Origin: Basidiobolus heterosporus B8920 | Lineage: Eukaryota; Basidiobolomycota; Basidiobolomycetes; Basidiobolales; Basidiobolaceae | Length of the DNA: 17,388 nt | Direction: 5' to 3' | NCBI GenBank assembly: GCA_000697455.1 | Contig: JNET01029535.1 | Location: 1-17,388 of the forward strand | Part shown: in pieces, positions 1 through 8,930 of the stretch | Layout of the letters: each line of letters begins with the position of its first letter | Position numbering within the stretch: position 1 is the stretch's first letter | Made by a program: the position numbers and the translations under genes | Notes under the pieces: generated by a model | Told to the model about the DNA's origin: nothing | Databases searched by the model: none | Seen by the model: the letters and a program-made list of their open reading frames with translations, nothing else

Positions 1-894
1 AAGTGGTTTACTAAATGTGCAGCCCCTCCCAAAACGGATTGCTCGATTGAAGTACAGGCACGGAAGCCGAAATCGTGTAACCGACTTGATATCGTAACAC
101 CTCTGGTTAATACACGAGAAATAGTAGCCAACGACGAATGATATATTACCTATTCAGAGTCCAATACGCGTCTTCATCAACTGTTTCTTCATAAGCTTTT
201 TCGATTGAATCTTTAGCACGTCGAGATAGCGTGGCCACCGTGGAAGGGTACTTGAAGGAGATTTAGCCAAGTTAGTTGCTTGATTTGGTCAGACCCTAAA
301 CTATTTAAAAATAGTTACCCAAACCATAGTTAAAATGGTTTCCAAGAAAGTGACAAGTCTAGAGTATTCTTTTTCTGCAGTTATTTGATATACGGGTGTG
401 CGTTTGTGACAGACAGAACCCTCGGGTAAGGCTTCAATTTTCACAGGGAAATGTCCGTCATTTTCTTCAATAAACTAAACAAGAGTTCGAGATGAGTTGT
501 TTTCACTAAAGTCACGTCAACTCTACGAATTTGACACTTTACTTTTCGGAAAAGTTCTTTGGGGAAAGGGAATGGAGTAAAGCCAGCGTTATGCGTACTA
601 AAGAATTTGTCCGCTTTTTCCAGTTCCTCCAGAGTCCACTTTCTAGAAACATATGTTTCAATAATATAGCGTAGCCCAAAGAAAATCATACGCGTATCCT
701 CTTCATCATCCTCGAAGCCAGTTCTGAATTCACCGTAGGCAACCATCTGCATGGAGAAAACCATATTTACAAAAAGAATAACAGAAATAGGACGTGTGCG
801 AGCTTACTTTCTTGGCCTCGGGGTATACGAAAGGGTGGGTTATCTTGTATGAGTCCGTAAGACAAAACATAGGTATGCCTTCAAGAGGGGTCAT
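1..894 (-). CDS. NAMPT: Nicotinamide phosphoribosyltransferase-type enzyme, 5' part (C-terminus off the left edge)
   Basis: Exons on the minus strand, all GT-AG and in frame: 894-808, 746-543, 474-319, 250-150 and 84-1 (continues off the edge), giving about 210 residues. The start is the ATG at 894, just before LTDSYKITHPFVYPEA, the family N-terminus. The second exon reads MVAYGEFRTGF, then STHNAGFTPFPFPKELF; the third has FPVKIEALPEG; the fourth WYPSTVATLSRRAKD; the fifth LHDFGFRAC and GGAAHLVNH. By family knowledge these match the N-terminal domain and start of the phosphoribosyltransferase domain of NAMPT-like enzymes, which join nicotinamide and PRPP to make NMN in NAD salvage. Tyr16 and Phe188/Arg191 correspond to the substrate-contacting Tyr18, Phe193 and Arg196 of human NAMPT. 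The residue separating nicotinamide from nicotinate users (human Asp219) and the catalytic His lie outside the window, so nicotinate specificity cannot be excluded. Divergent from the next gene. Confidence 0.88.
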
Positions 895-2060
895 TCTGAC
901 TGTAGTGTTTCAAAATTCTAGAGGGTTGGTGGAAGGTTCAGTAGAAAAAGAAGCAATAGAAACTTCACTCACCAATCCATTGTGACTATTACCGAACAAC
1001 CCAAATACCCGGGTTGAAAAAATGACTAAATCAATGGAAAAAATCTTGATAAAATGTTTGCGGCGTTGTGCTGCTTTGCACTATATGAGAGTATCATGGA
1101 TATCTTCACTGATGTGCAAAATCATATGTGCACGAAACACCACCCTTAAGATCAACGGCCTCACTTTCGCACCAATTCGAGAATGTGCAGCACAGGTGAA
1201 TGATGCAGCTAGTAAGCATCCAAAAAGGGCAAGTATAGCTAAGCGTCTATGGAGAAGAAAATATATGCGGATCAGATTCCTTAGATCAACTATATACCGA
1301 AATCCATCTATAACCAATTTTGTTTAGCTTCCATTTTGTTAGTGCATGCCAATATATCATACTCTAACAAGTGAATCACTCCCCCAAAAATGATGCTGGC
1401 TTCCAATGCTGGCTTCCAAATCGATACTAGGGTTAATATTATATTATTTACCTTAATATGTACACCATTTGCTTTTTATCAGGCGCAAATGATACTATGG
1501 GCTTAGTTAAATCCTTTCATTCTAACCCAATCATTTCATTAGTACCAGTTGGTTATTCTCCCACCCATTTATTTGGCTAACTTGTACTTGAAAATCTTGC
1601 TTATTTTTGATTCTCGATATTATAAATTCATGACTAATGATCTGAGGCGCGAAAACTTTGTACGCTAATAAAAATAAAATACAATCGAGAAAAAATACCT
1701 GAATCAATATTTTACTATAGTTGATGATTGATTGAATATACTGCCTATAGAAGTATTTAGTTGCCAGCTCTGAGTTTCACACTTACACTTGCCTTGTTTT
1801 CTTCGTCAGTTACATATAGATTAGCTAGGCTGCCAACGCCACTAACCTCTCATTATTCTTCATTATCCAAGCTCGTAGTTTACATTTACTTCTCGTTCAT
1901 TCAATCACTTGAGAGTAACTGTTGTTGACCGGGATTTCTTGATCGACAAACTTTAGTCTAGAGAAATATCACAGTTTTAACTCTGGCTACTTCCTTCATC
2001 CCTGTCGGCTTGTGGAAAAAAATTTCTTATTGATTTACCAAGTTGAATAATTCCTTTTCG
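895..2060. other. Divergent intergenic/promoter region
   Basis: About 1.17 kb between two divergent start codons; it should hold both promoters and 5' leaders. Short open frames occur (for example 1022-1327 plus), but none has recognisable motifs, splice continuity with a neighbour, or convincing composition. A perfect 13-bp tandem duplication lies at 1393-1418. A pyrimidine-rich stretch near 1837-1880 could belong to the leader of the rightward gene. I see no clear TATA box close to either start. Confidence 0.6.
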
Positions 2061-5000
2061 ATGAATAATTGGAATAATCAACTGAGGGATGGTCATGTTT
2101 ATCAGCAACCTGAGCTGGACTCCATCTTTCCTACATCAGGTGCTGGTTTTGACAATTACATACCATCTTTTCATCCAATTTCCATGCCCTTGACAATGCA
2201 AACCTCAATGCTACCCGAAAACGGAGGAAACCCTCAAGCTATAGCATATTCTCCCAATAGTATAGCAGTCTCTCTATCTGAAATCACGGCTCCCTCGCTC
2301 GACCCTGGTGGTCTTTCCGCATTCCAACAGCCTGGTAAGTTGCTAGGGTGTAAATCCTTTTGTTTTCTACGTTTATCTTGATACTTGTCTGCGTATATGT
2401 ATTTACATATATATACGCACATTCTATTCTAAAGCATATAGCTGCCTCTCCAACCGTTGATACGGTCAATATGTTTGCTCAAGTAACACGTAAACTAGAA
2501 AGAGCACAGTCTATTTTTGAGAACAGTTAAAAAGAATCAGACTAGTCGCGCTTCGTAGTAGTAAGACATGAGAATTTTTGAATATCTTATTGATTTTTCT
2601 TTACTACATGGTTACTTCATTTTTTCACACTCTAAGTATACCACTTCAAACCCAAAAGGGATCTTCTCAAAAACAAAAAAGCAATTTATTGTCATTTCGT
2701 TGGGGGCGGCAAAATGTTATGTTCTGTTGAAGGCTGGCGCCGCTTTCGAAGCTTTCTTCAGGCAAGCATTTGCGCCCTCTGAAAACTAGTACGGTATTCA
2801 CTGACAAACATATAAAGAGGAGAGGTAGCTATATGTGGGATAATAATGCGAGTAATTACGCAGATATCCAATTAATGAATTAGTCAAAGAGGTCTTGCTT
2901 TGACTTTTTTGTTCTACTTTTCACCCTTTCTTTCATTGGAACGCATACTGACCATGATTTATCTCCACATAAAAAATCAAACAAACCACAATGAATGAAT
3001 CAAAACCAACACATACAATGTGATAATAACATCTCTCGGTGTACACAAAACTCAAATCAGACGCTCCTCGAGCTCGTGGTCGAATGATCTATACACAATC
3101 GCAAATAGAGAAGCTGGAGACTGCCTACCGCACTTCAGAAAAATACGGCTATCCTTCCAAACAAATCAAAACCGATCTGGCAAAATCGTTCGGCTGTACG
3201 GAGGCACAAGTAAGAATGATCACTATTTAAATTACACCAGACCAGGAGGTCAAGCTTTGACGTTACATCTTCGAATGACTCTACCAGTATCTCTTTAAAT
3301 TTATCGGAAACATTATTAATCTCATATTTCTTACTTTAAAGATCAACACATGGTTTTCAAGACGTAGAGGAAAAGACACTCAAGTGAAAGGAAAGCCAGA
3401 ATATGTTGGGGGTAAGTTAATGGGTTCAGTATTGATATTCGGTGGAACTGTTTGGTTTACAGAACATATTCTAGTATTTGGTGATGCGGAGCCGCACAGT
3501 GGAACCAATACTCCTGGTATATTTTCCCCATTGAATTCTCCATCTCATCTTGTAACTTAACCTTTCAAATGTACCTAGAGCCAGTACCTCTTAATCTTAT
3601 GATCGGGGGAGGGAGTCTAGCGGGCTCGCAATCTGTTGAAAATCAAGGTACACTTTATTGATTTCCTTGGACTTCCAGCTTAAATCGGCTGGTAAAGATA
3701 TAAGGTTCGCTAACCAGCGCCTTGGTGTACAGAAGGAGCTGTATTACCTATTTCACAGCCGTTTTTTGCTGGTGGGATGTGCTGGTGAAAGGATTTGCAA
3801 AGGGATTTAATATACTAAACTTTTATTGTCCTTCAATCGTTTAGAATGGCCTTCGTTTAGCCCATCTATTGACAGTAAAGCATTTGAGAGTACAATGAAC
3901 AGTAAGTTGTAGATCCACGACCGTTTGATGCAGTAATGTACTTGCTCAGACAGCTGAACTAACATGCATCGAAATTCTTCGTATTAGTTACTGATCCAAC
4001 ACTGGGAATGATGCGGTCCAGCGAGCCTATGAATCAATCTAATCCCCCTCTCAACGAATCTCAACCAAACAACGGTAAGGCGTTTAGATATGTTCAGTAT
4101 GCTCCTTGTTGAATTTGACTTATATCTTCTGTTGATTGGCGAAACGTTAGACTGGCCATCAATGATAGAAGTGGCTCCAGTGAAAGCTGAGAGTTTGTCG
4201 GTTATTGAACGTAAGGGGAGCACACTTGATCTGTGGACGTTTTGATTTTCGAAGAGCCAAGAAGCTAAACCATTTAATTTCTTTCGAAACCACTTTAGCT
4301 CCAAGCATGAATTTTCCGAATGACTTTGAACTGGATTATCCTACGGACGGCAACGAACCAGATCTGTGCGATTTTCTTGCAGGAATTGAAACTTGTTAGT
4401 AACGTCTATATATATGGCAAAACTCATTAATCATACTTACTAATATCTCACTTGGATAAAATAGTGGAAGGTTTGTAGTTAAACATCTTTTACCACAGAA
4501 TATACATCTCAATCATGCCCTCACCTCGAATTAGCTCAGCGCCATTCTCATGGATCAATAGGTGTAAACGGTAAGAAAGCATTAACATTCGCTCACTGCT
4601 TCTGAACAATCTAACGAGCTAACGATGTATTTCTTAGCATTCAACTCAGCATTTCCAGGAATAACAAATGGTATTTTCACTGAATAGCTCATCATGTACA
4701 GTATTACTCTACAGTGTTTAACCGTTACCCATCTGCCGAACTTATTTAGCCTCGTATGATATAACTCTGCCACCTGGTAAGCTAATAATATACATAAACT
4801 TCTGTAAATGAATTTATATTCCGCATCCGAAGTGTAGGCGATATTTTCGGTAATGCATGCTAATGAACTCTTTCCATGAATAGGTGATCCACACGCATCT
4901 AATATAATACAAGGTATGTTGTCGTATCTTCTCTGTTCCTAATTTAATGGTGTAAACTCACTTCAGAAACTCTAGACTGGACATCCATGGTCCCTGCATC

Positions 5001-8000
5001 AGACATCCATAATATTCCTGACTCTGGTAACAAGCTTTTGCTTCAATCCTAGACAGTTGCCGGTTCTAGCTAACTCTCGTTTCATCCTGATAATTAGTCA
5101 ATATTTTCTCTGATCCTGAAAATTTCGAGATCACTCGTAAGTATCGAGCTGGAGCAATGCATTTTTATTTTCTCTTTGTAACATTTCATCAACAACGTAG
5201 CTGTTCAACCAGACAATGGAATTTCTAGTTCCGGAATCCATACGGGTAGTGAATCGCCAAAAATCGACCCTTCCACCCTTGCTGGCGAGACCGAAGTTAA
5301 GACGGAGAAGAGCTCGATGATCGTAGAGCTTGATAAAGATGGTAATGAGGTATTGTGTATTCGAAGTGGTCGAAATCAAGCGTTAAACGGTTTCCTCTGA
5401 ATTTTCCATAGACAATATGAAGGAGGATTTGGAGAGCGATCCTTTCCTTGGCTTACCTGAATTTAAGCCCTCAAATACTTCTGGTAAGAACGACTCTTTA
5501 GCAGACTCCTTCGACAGGCGTCTAATTATCACACCTTGTTTAGTAACAGCATCAGCGTCTCCCAATGACGTAGGCGCAAAAGTAGCTGTATCAAGTAATT
5601 TTCACGGCTATTATTCTTATTTGAATTAACTTGAAAGCTAAATGTTGTTATGAACTTCTTTGTAGATCCTGTATTAAAACTAGAATCGTCCGGAAATGGC
5701 ATGCCATTTTCTCCCTTCACCTCACAACAACTTCATCCGGTCACCGCTGCTGATATTCAAAAACTTGCTACCATTTCTCCAAACGTTCCTATAAACTTTC
5801 CACCCAACTGGGCCAATCTCAATTTGTTAAACGACAGATTGAATGAATCGTTTCCGAGCTATCATAACCTTGCGAGAAGTATGATATTTGTTATAACTAT
5901 ATTATCCATGCTCATTCAGTAACCTGTGATTTACCATAGCACTGCTCTCACAATCAGGGGTTGACACTGTCAATCAACCAGGTTTGTATTTTGGTTTAAC
6001 TTGAATCAAACCTATAACTTTATATCTCATTAATACTGCTACTAGGGGAAAATACAGTACGACCCAAATGTGTTGTTGAAGTTATTGTCCCACCTCCTCG
6101 AAGTTAGTATATTTGTTTTCAACCACAATCTGAAATTTCTCACCAATTCAACCTTTCAAAATAGATGATTTGCCCATAGATAATGCCCCAGCAAAGGAGA
6201 ATGAGGAGGAAGCCGCGTCCAAAGAAGTTAGTATCTCTATTTCATTTATATTTTGAATTCAGTATTGACGCATTTTTCAATAGGAGAACGTAGATGAATT
6301 GATGCATTTGCTAACACCCTTCGTCAACAAAGATTGGGGATTGGGACATGTTGACCATATCCCCAAGTTTGTCAAGTTCATGCGTAGTGAAGAGCAACCG
6401 ACACATCGTTCACTCTTATTAACGGTACTGGTGAACACGACGGATCGCAGTATCTTAAAATCGTAAGTTGACAATTTGGCACTTGCTTTAAGATAGTCTC
6501 ACGTTAATTATTTACTTTGTTTCTTTAGCTTTGCAAATTCAAAGGGGCCAACGATACTACGGATGTGGATTGTACAGGCGCAAAAAGAAAACAATCCATT
6601 ACTTGTCAAATTGCTGGAGGTTCGCTAGATTGAATTTAGTCATCATGAAAAGCCTAAATCGCTTACGCTTGCATACATTTAATAGGTGCTGAAGAAGGTA
6701 CCTATGGACATAGATACACTCAAGGAAACCATGCTTGGTAGAGTGATCAAAACACTTAAGAATTCCGAAATTGAAGGTAGTCAATCATATCGTTAGTTGA
6801 TAGTAATACACTGGTCCGATATTCACTTTATCATTAGATGTTAAGAAATTAGCTACCGAGCTTATGGATCGTTGGACCAAGCTTATCCAGCAAGAAGGTA
6901 ACTTCACTTGAAGGCAGCATAGGTTATCCTTGGATTTAACACAACTTTCTTTATCCAAACGCAGCTTCTGCTCCACCGGTAAAGAAACGAACCAGGTTAT
7001 TAGCTGATTTGTTTTATATGTGCATATCAGGAATTTTTATTAATCTTCATTTTAGAGAGGCTGGCGAGAAAACTGAAGCCGAAGCCTCCAAGGGTGATGT
7101 CGATCCTGCGCGGGAGGATGTTCGTAAGAAGGCCCGATCTGAAAAGCAGGCAAGCTCTGATGTGGTATATTTTAATTTTAACTTATCTCCCTTGTGTATT
7201 ATTCGATGCTCAACAAATATTGTTAGACCTTGGGATCAAAACCTGCAGTTGCCGGAGCAGTCAATAAGCCTAAGCCGTTGGGACAGCCAAAACCTTCAGG
7301 ACCAATCCGCCAAGAGAAAAGTACTACTTCAAACGCCATGGCGGTTGCAAATGTGGATTTCTTCAACGAGTTATCGGCTTCAACTTTACCCAAAATCAAC
7401 AAAGTCCGAACCAATACTGCTTCTAAGCTTGGTATTCAATCGGCAACCAAGCCAAAGAACACATCTTTCTCACCGCTAGATGCTCTTCTACCAAAAATAC
7501 TATCCAAAGACGGGAACAGGTAAGCTGACTATTTTAGAAGAATCCCTTTGATTCATACTCAACTTTATTCCGGCTTTTTTTAGCTCAAAGCGGGGTAGTT
7601 TAGATTCTCGGGATAGTGAAAGAAAAAGTAAAATATCACGTACAGGCATAGAATCTATCATCACCGATGTGCATCCGTCTACTCGACCAGATACAGAAAG
7701 TGTATTGAAGCCTGGAACAAAGAAAAAGAGGGTCACGTTTGCACCTGAGCATGCTCTAGTGCAAGTTCGTGAGTTTAAAACTGAAGTGGTATGTAATCTT
7801 TTTCATTCAATTCAGTCATACTCAACAAATTGACTTAATATGAAATCTTTAGGAGGAGCCAAGTATGTCAGTAACGAAAGATTGGGAAAATCCCAAAGCT
7901 ATCATATTCGAATTTGAAGTACCTCAGCGAGGATCAGATAGTAATGAAATCAGCGTCCAGCAAGCGCGTGAAGTTGGTATTCTGTCCGCTCTTTATTTCA

Positions 8001-8930
8001 GTGAAAGTCAAATACCAGATACACCGCACGAGCCAGACGAAGATGCTCGTGAGGATCCAACACACCAAGTTAAAGTAATACCACTTTACGATGTTGGAAG
8101 TGAGACTTTTCAATTATCCCAATTACTATCGCAAGTCCAAGCCACAGCTCCTATTTTGGCCCCCCTTCCTTCAACCACTCCAATCCTTGACTCACACGCT
8201 TCCTCCGGTCCATCTTGGAATCACGAACCTGAATCAGGCCCCTACTCTTGGCAAAAAGATACTGCACCATCCCAAAATTGGCCTCAGCAACCTGACCGTG
8301 AGCGCTGGGACAGTAGACCAGATCCACCGTATAATCCTGATAGTCCAGGACCTGATGCGCTTATCCCAGGCCAATCTTCCAATTATACCAGGTTTGTCAT
8401 ACCGTTATCTATTTACTGCGAATTTCGTTACCAACTAACATGAAATATTAGCGATCCTCTAAAGCCACCATATCATCCAAATGCCGAGGATGAACAAGAA
8501 TATGATCCATATCAAGACTACCCGCAGGTATGTTGTATAAAAGCAGCTGCAATCTTCCACCTCCATATTAAATTCAAGAATTTAGGATTCTCGAGAGGAG
8601 TACGACCCTTCCTATCAATCTTACGGCAATGAATATGATGGGTATAACGAATTTGATAACGGGGAGCCATGGGATTATAATTCTGGTTATGAAGAAGGGG
8701 ATCGCCGGTGGCGGTTTGGAGCCGGAAGAAACCAGTTTGGGAGAGGTAGAGGACGAGGGGGACGTGGAAGAGGTGGTCCAAACCGAAACGGTAACCGTTG
8801 GGGCCCTCCAAGAGATGGACCTGGACCAAATCCTAGAGCAGGGACGGCTCCTTGTAAATTCTTTGCCGAAGGAAGTTGTCGGTATGGAGATAACTGTCGG
8901 TTCTCGCATGATTTTGGTAGAGGCCGCTGA
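2061..8930 (+). CDS. LUMINIDEPENDENS/PNUTS/Ppn1-like PP1-module scaffold: homeodomain + TFIIS-N + RVxF + CCCH
   Basis: About 34 exons join in frame from ATG 2061 to TGA 8928-8930, giving about 1,281 or 1,293 residues depending on the exon 2 donor. Upstream in-frame stop at 2031-2033. Exons 1-4: 2061-2334, 2442-2489 (or -2525), 3061-3209, 3342-3411; exons 5-22 are the mini-exon block; exons 23-34: 6165-6226, 6284-6462, 6529-6619, 6686-6776, 6838-6897, 6965-6995, 7056-7164, 7227-7519, 7584-7788, 7853-8391, 8452-8527, 8586-8930. Domains, approximate residues: homeodomain 122-184, disordered linker to about 600, TFIIS N-terminal (LW) domain about 622-760, PP1-docking RVTF near 955, RG-rich tract near 1230-1255, CCCH finger near 1269-1287. 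Known relatives (animal PNUTS, fission yeast Ppn1, plant LD) tether PP1 to the RNA polymerase II termination/cleavage-polyadenylation machinery; a nuclear scaffold role here is inferred. The exon 2 end and exon 10-11 junction are the least certain joins. Confidence 0.88.
2390..2419. repeat. Inverted repeat in intron 1
   Basis: TGCGTATAT (2390-2398) pairs exactly with ATATACGCA (2411-2419) across a short AT-rich loop, inside the 107-nt first intron (2335-2441) and about 20 nt before its acceptor. A hairpin here could bring the branch region and acceptor together or hide them. This is seen directly; any effect on splicing is inference. Confidence 0.55.
2490..3060 (+). other. Long intron 2, with two frame-compatible donors
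   Basis: At 535-571 nt this is by far the longest intron of the gene. The acceptor at 3059-3060 is fixed: the homeodomain frame has a stop at 3027-3029 and no other AG lies between. The donor may be GTAAAC at 2490 or GTTAAA at 2526. Both leave phase 1 and differ by 36 nt (12 residues of a charged, helix-like segment ending QSIFENS). A pyrimidine-rich tract at 2901-2938 and an A-rich stretch just before 3020 resemble a fungal promoter/leader, so an internal start is possible but no usable in-frame ATG precedes the homeodomain. Confidence 0.55.
3061..3411 (+). other. Homeodomain-coding exons (TALE-like, lacking Asn51)
   Basis: Exons 3061-3209 and 3342-3411, split by a 132-nt intron between the Gln44 and Ile45 equivalents, encode a homeodomain. 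Visible landmarks are RARGR in the N-terminal arm, Tyr8, Leu16, Glu17, aromatic 20, a loop with YPS, the LA pair, and INTWFSRRRGK in helix 3. Counting from position 20 to Gln44 gives 27 residues rather than 24, the three-residue loop extension that defines TALE homeodomains. Helix 3 keeps Trp48, Phe49 and Arg53, but the near-invariant base-contacting Asn51 is Arg. DNA binding may therefore be altered or lost, as I also recall for plant LD proteins. Confidence 0.85.
3412..6164 (+). other. Block of 18 symmetric phase-1 mini-exons coding the disordered linker
   Basis: Exons 5-22: 3463-3516, 3579-3647, 3845-3901, 3988-4074, 4151-4210, 4299-4394, 4535-4570, 4638-4670, 4750-4776, 4884-4913, 4967-5026, 5098-5136, 5201-5341, 5412-5483, 5544-5594, 5666-5878, 5940-5981, 6046-6102. 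Every one is a multiple of three and both flanking introns are phase 1, so any exon could be skipped without a frameshift. Five are only 27-39 nt. Predicted peptides are Ser/Pro/Asn/Asp/Glu-rich with no fold I recognise. Donors are mostly GTAAG or GTATN and branch-like ACTAAT/GCTAAC motifs sit before many acceptors. Downstream, where the folded LW domain is coded, intron phases are mixed. The junction 4394/4535 is the weakest; a further 6-nt exon at 4465-4470 is possible. Confidence 0.8.
6284..6897 (+). other. TFIIS N-terminal (LW) domain-coding exons
   Basis: Exons 6284-6462, 6529-6619, 6686-6776 and 6838-6897 code a helical domain of about 140 residues. It begins ENVDELMHLLTP, passes through HIPKFVKFMRS, LLLTVLVNTTDRSILKSF, TILRMWIVQA and LLVKLLEVLKKVPM, and ends ELMDRWTKLIQQE. 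The closing helix with the Leu/Trp pattern is characteristic of the TFIIS N-terminal domain found in TFIIS, Elongin A, PNUTS, LD and Ppn1, which binds short motifs in transcription-elongation partners. It is followed by a basic segment (VKKRTR, in 6965-6995) that could serve as a nuclear localisation signal. Confidence 0.85.
7584..7788 (+). other. PP1-docking (RVxF) segment
   Basis: This exon contains KKKRVTFAPEH, with the RVTF core at 7729-7740. The pattern (basic residues, then R-V-x-F) is the canonical docking motif for the PP1 catalytic subunit. In human PNUTS the equivalent sequence is TVTW, also preceded by lysines and followed by an acidic, charged stretch. The following exon likewise continues with VQVREFK and an acidic region. 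This position after the LW domain supports orthology with PNUTS/Ppn1 more strongly than the LW domain alone. Binding itself is inferred. Confidence 0.8.
8586..8930 (+). other. Last exon: YD-rich, RG-rich tract and C-terminal CCCH zinc finger
   Basis: The last exon reads through a Tyr/Asp/Glu-rich stretch, then an RG/RGG-like tract (FGRGRGRGGRGRGG, a likely RNA-binding and arginine-methylation segment), and ends with a single CCCH finger of spacing C-x7-C-x5-C-x3-H (CKFFAEGSC, RYGDNC, RFSH) seven residues from the stop. Human PNUTS likewise ends with RG-rich sequence and one CCCH finger with x8-x5-x3 spacing. Plant LD, as far as I recall, lacks this finger. Confidence 0.88.

Noticed and set aside
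1022-1327. Plus-strand 101-codon frame and its minus-strand shadow (1081-1317)
   Set aside because: Arg-rich with no domain; the minus frame lacks an ATG at its start and its hydrophobic stretch is explained by base composition. No splice link to either neighbour.
2568-2789. 73-codon plus-strand frame inside intron 2
   Set aside because: No motif, and it cannot be joined in frame to the flanking exons with good splice sites; best read as intron.
4471-4498. 28-nt intron ending at TACCACAG
   Set aside because: Too short for spliceosomal splicing, and without the micro-exon it creates an immediate TAA; the acceptor at 4533-4534 fits better.
3412-6164. Introner-like elements as source of the phase-1 introns
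   Set aside because: By eye the introns share only splice signals, not sequence; I cannot support an introner family without alignment.
7009-7479. 156-codon plus-strand frame
   Set aside because: It is part of a real exon (7056-7164) read on through an intron and into the wrong frame of the next exon; the spliced frame is supported by continuity on both sides.
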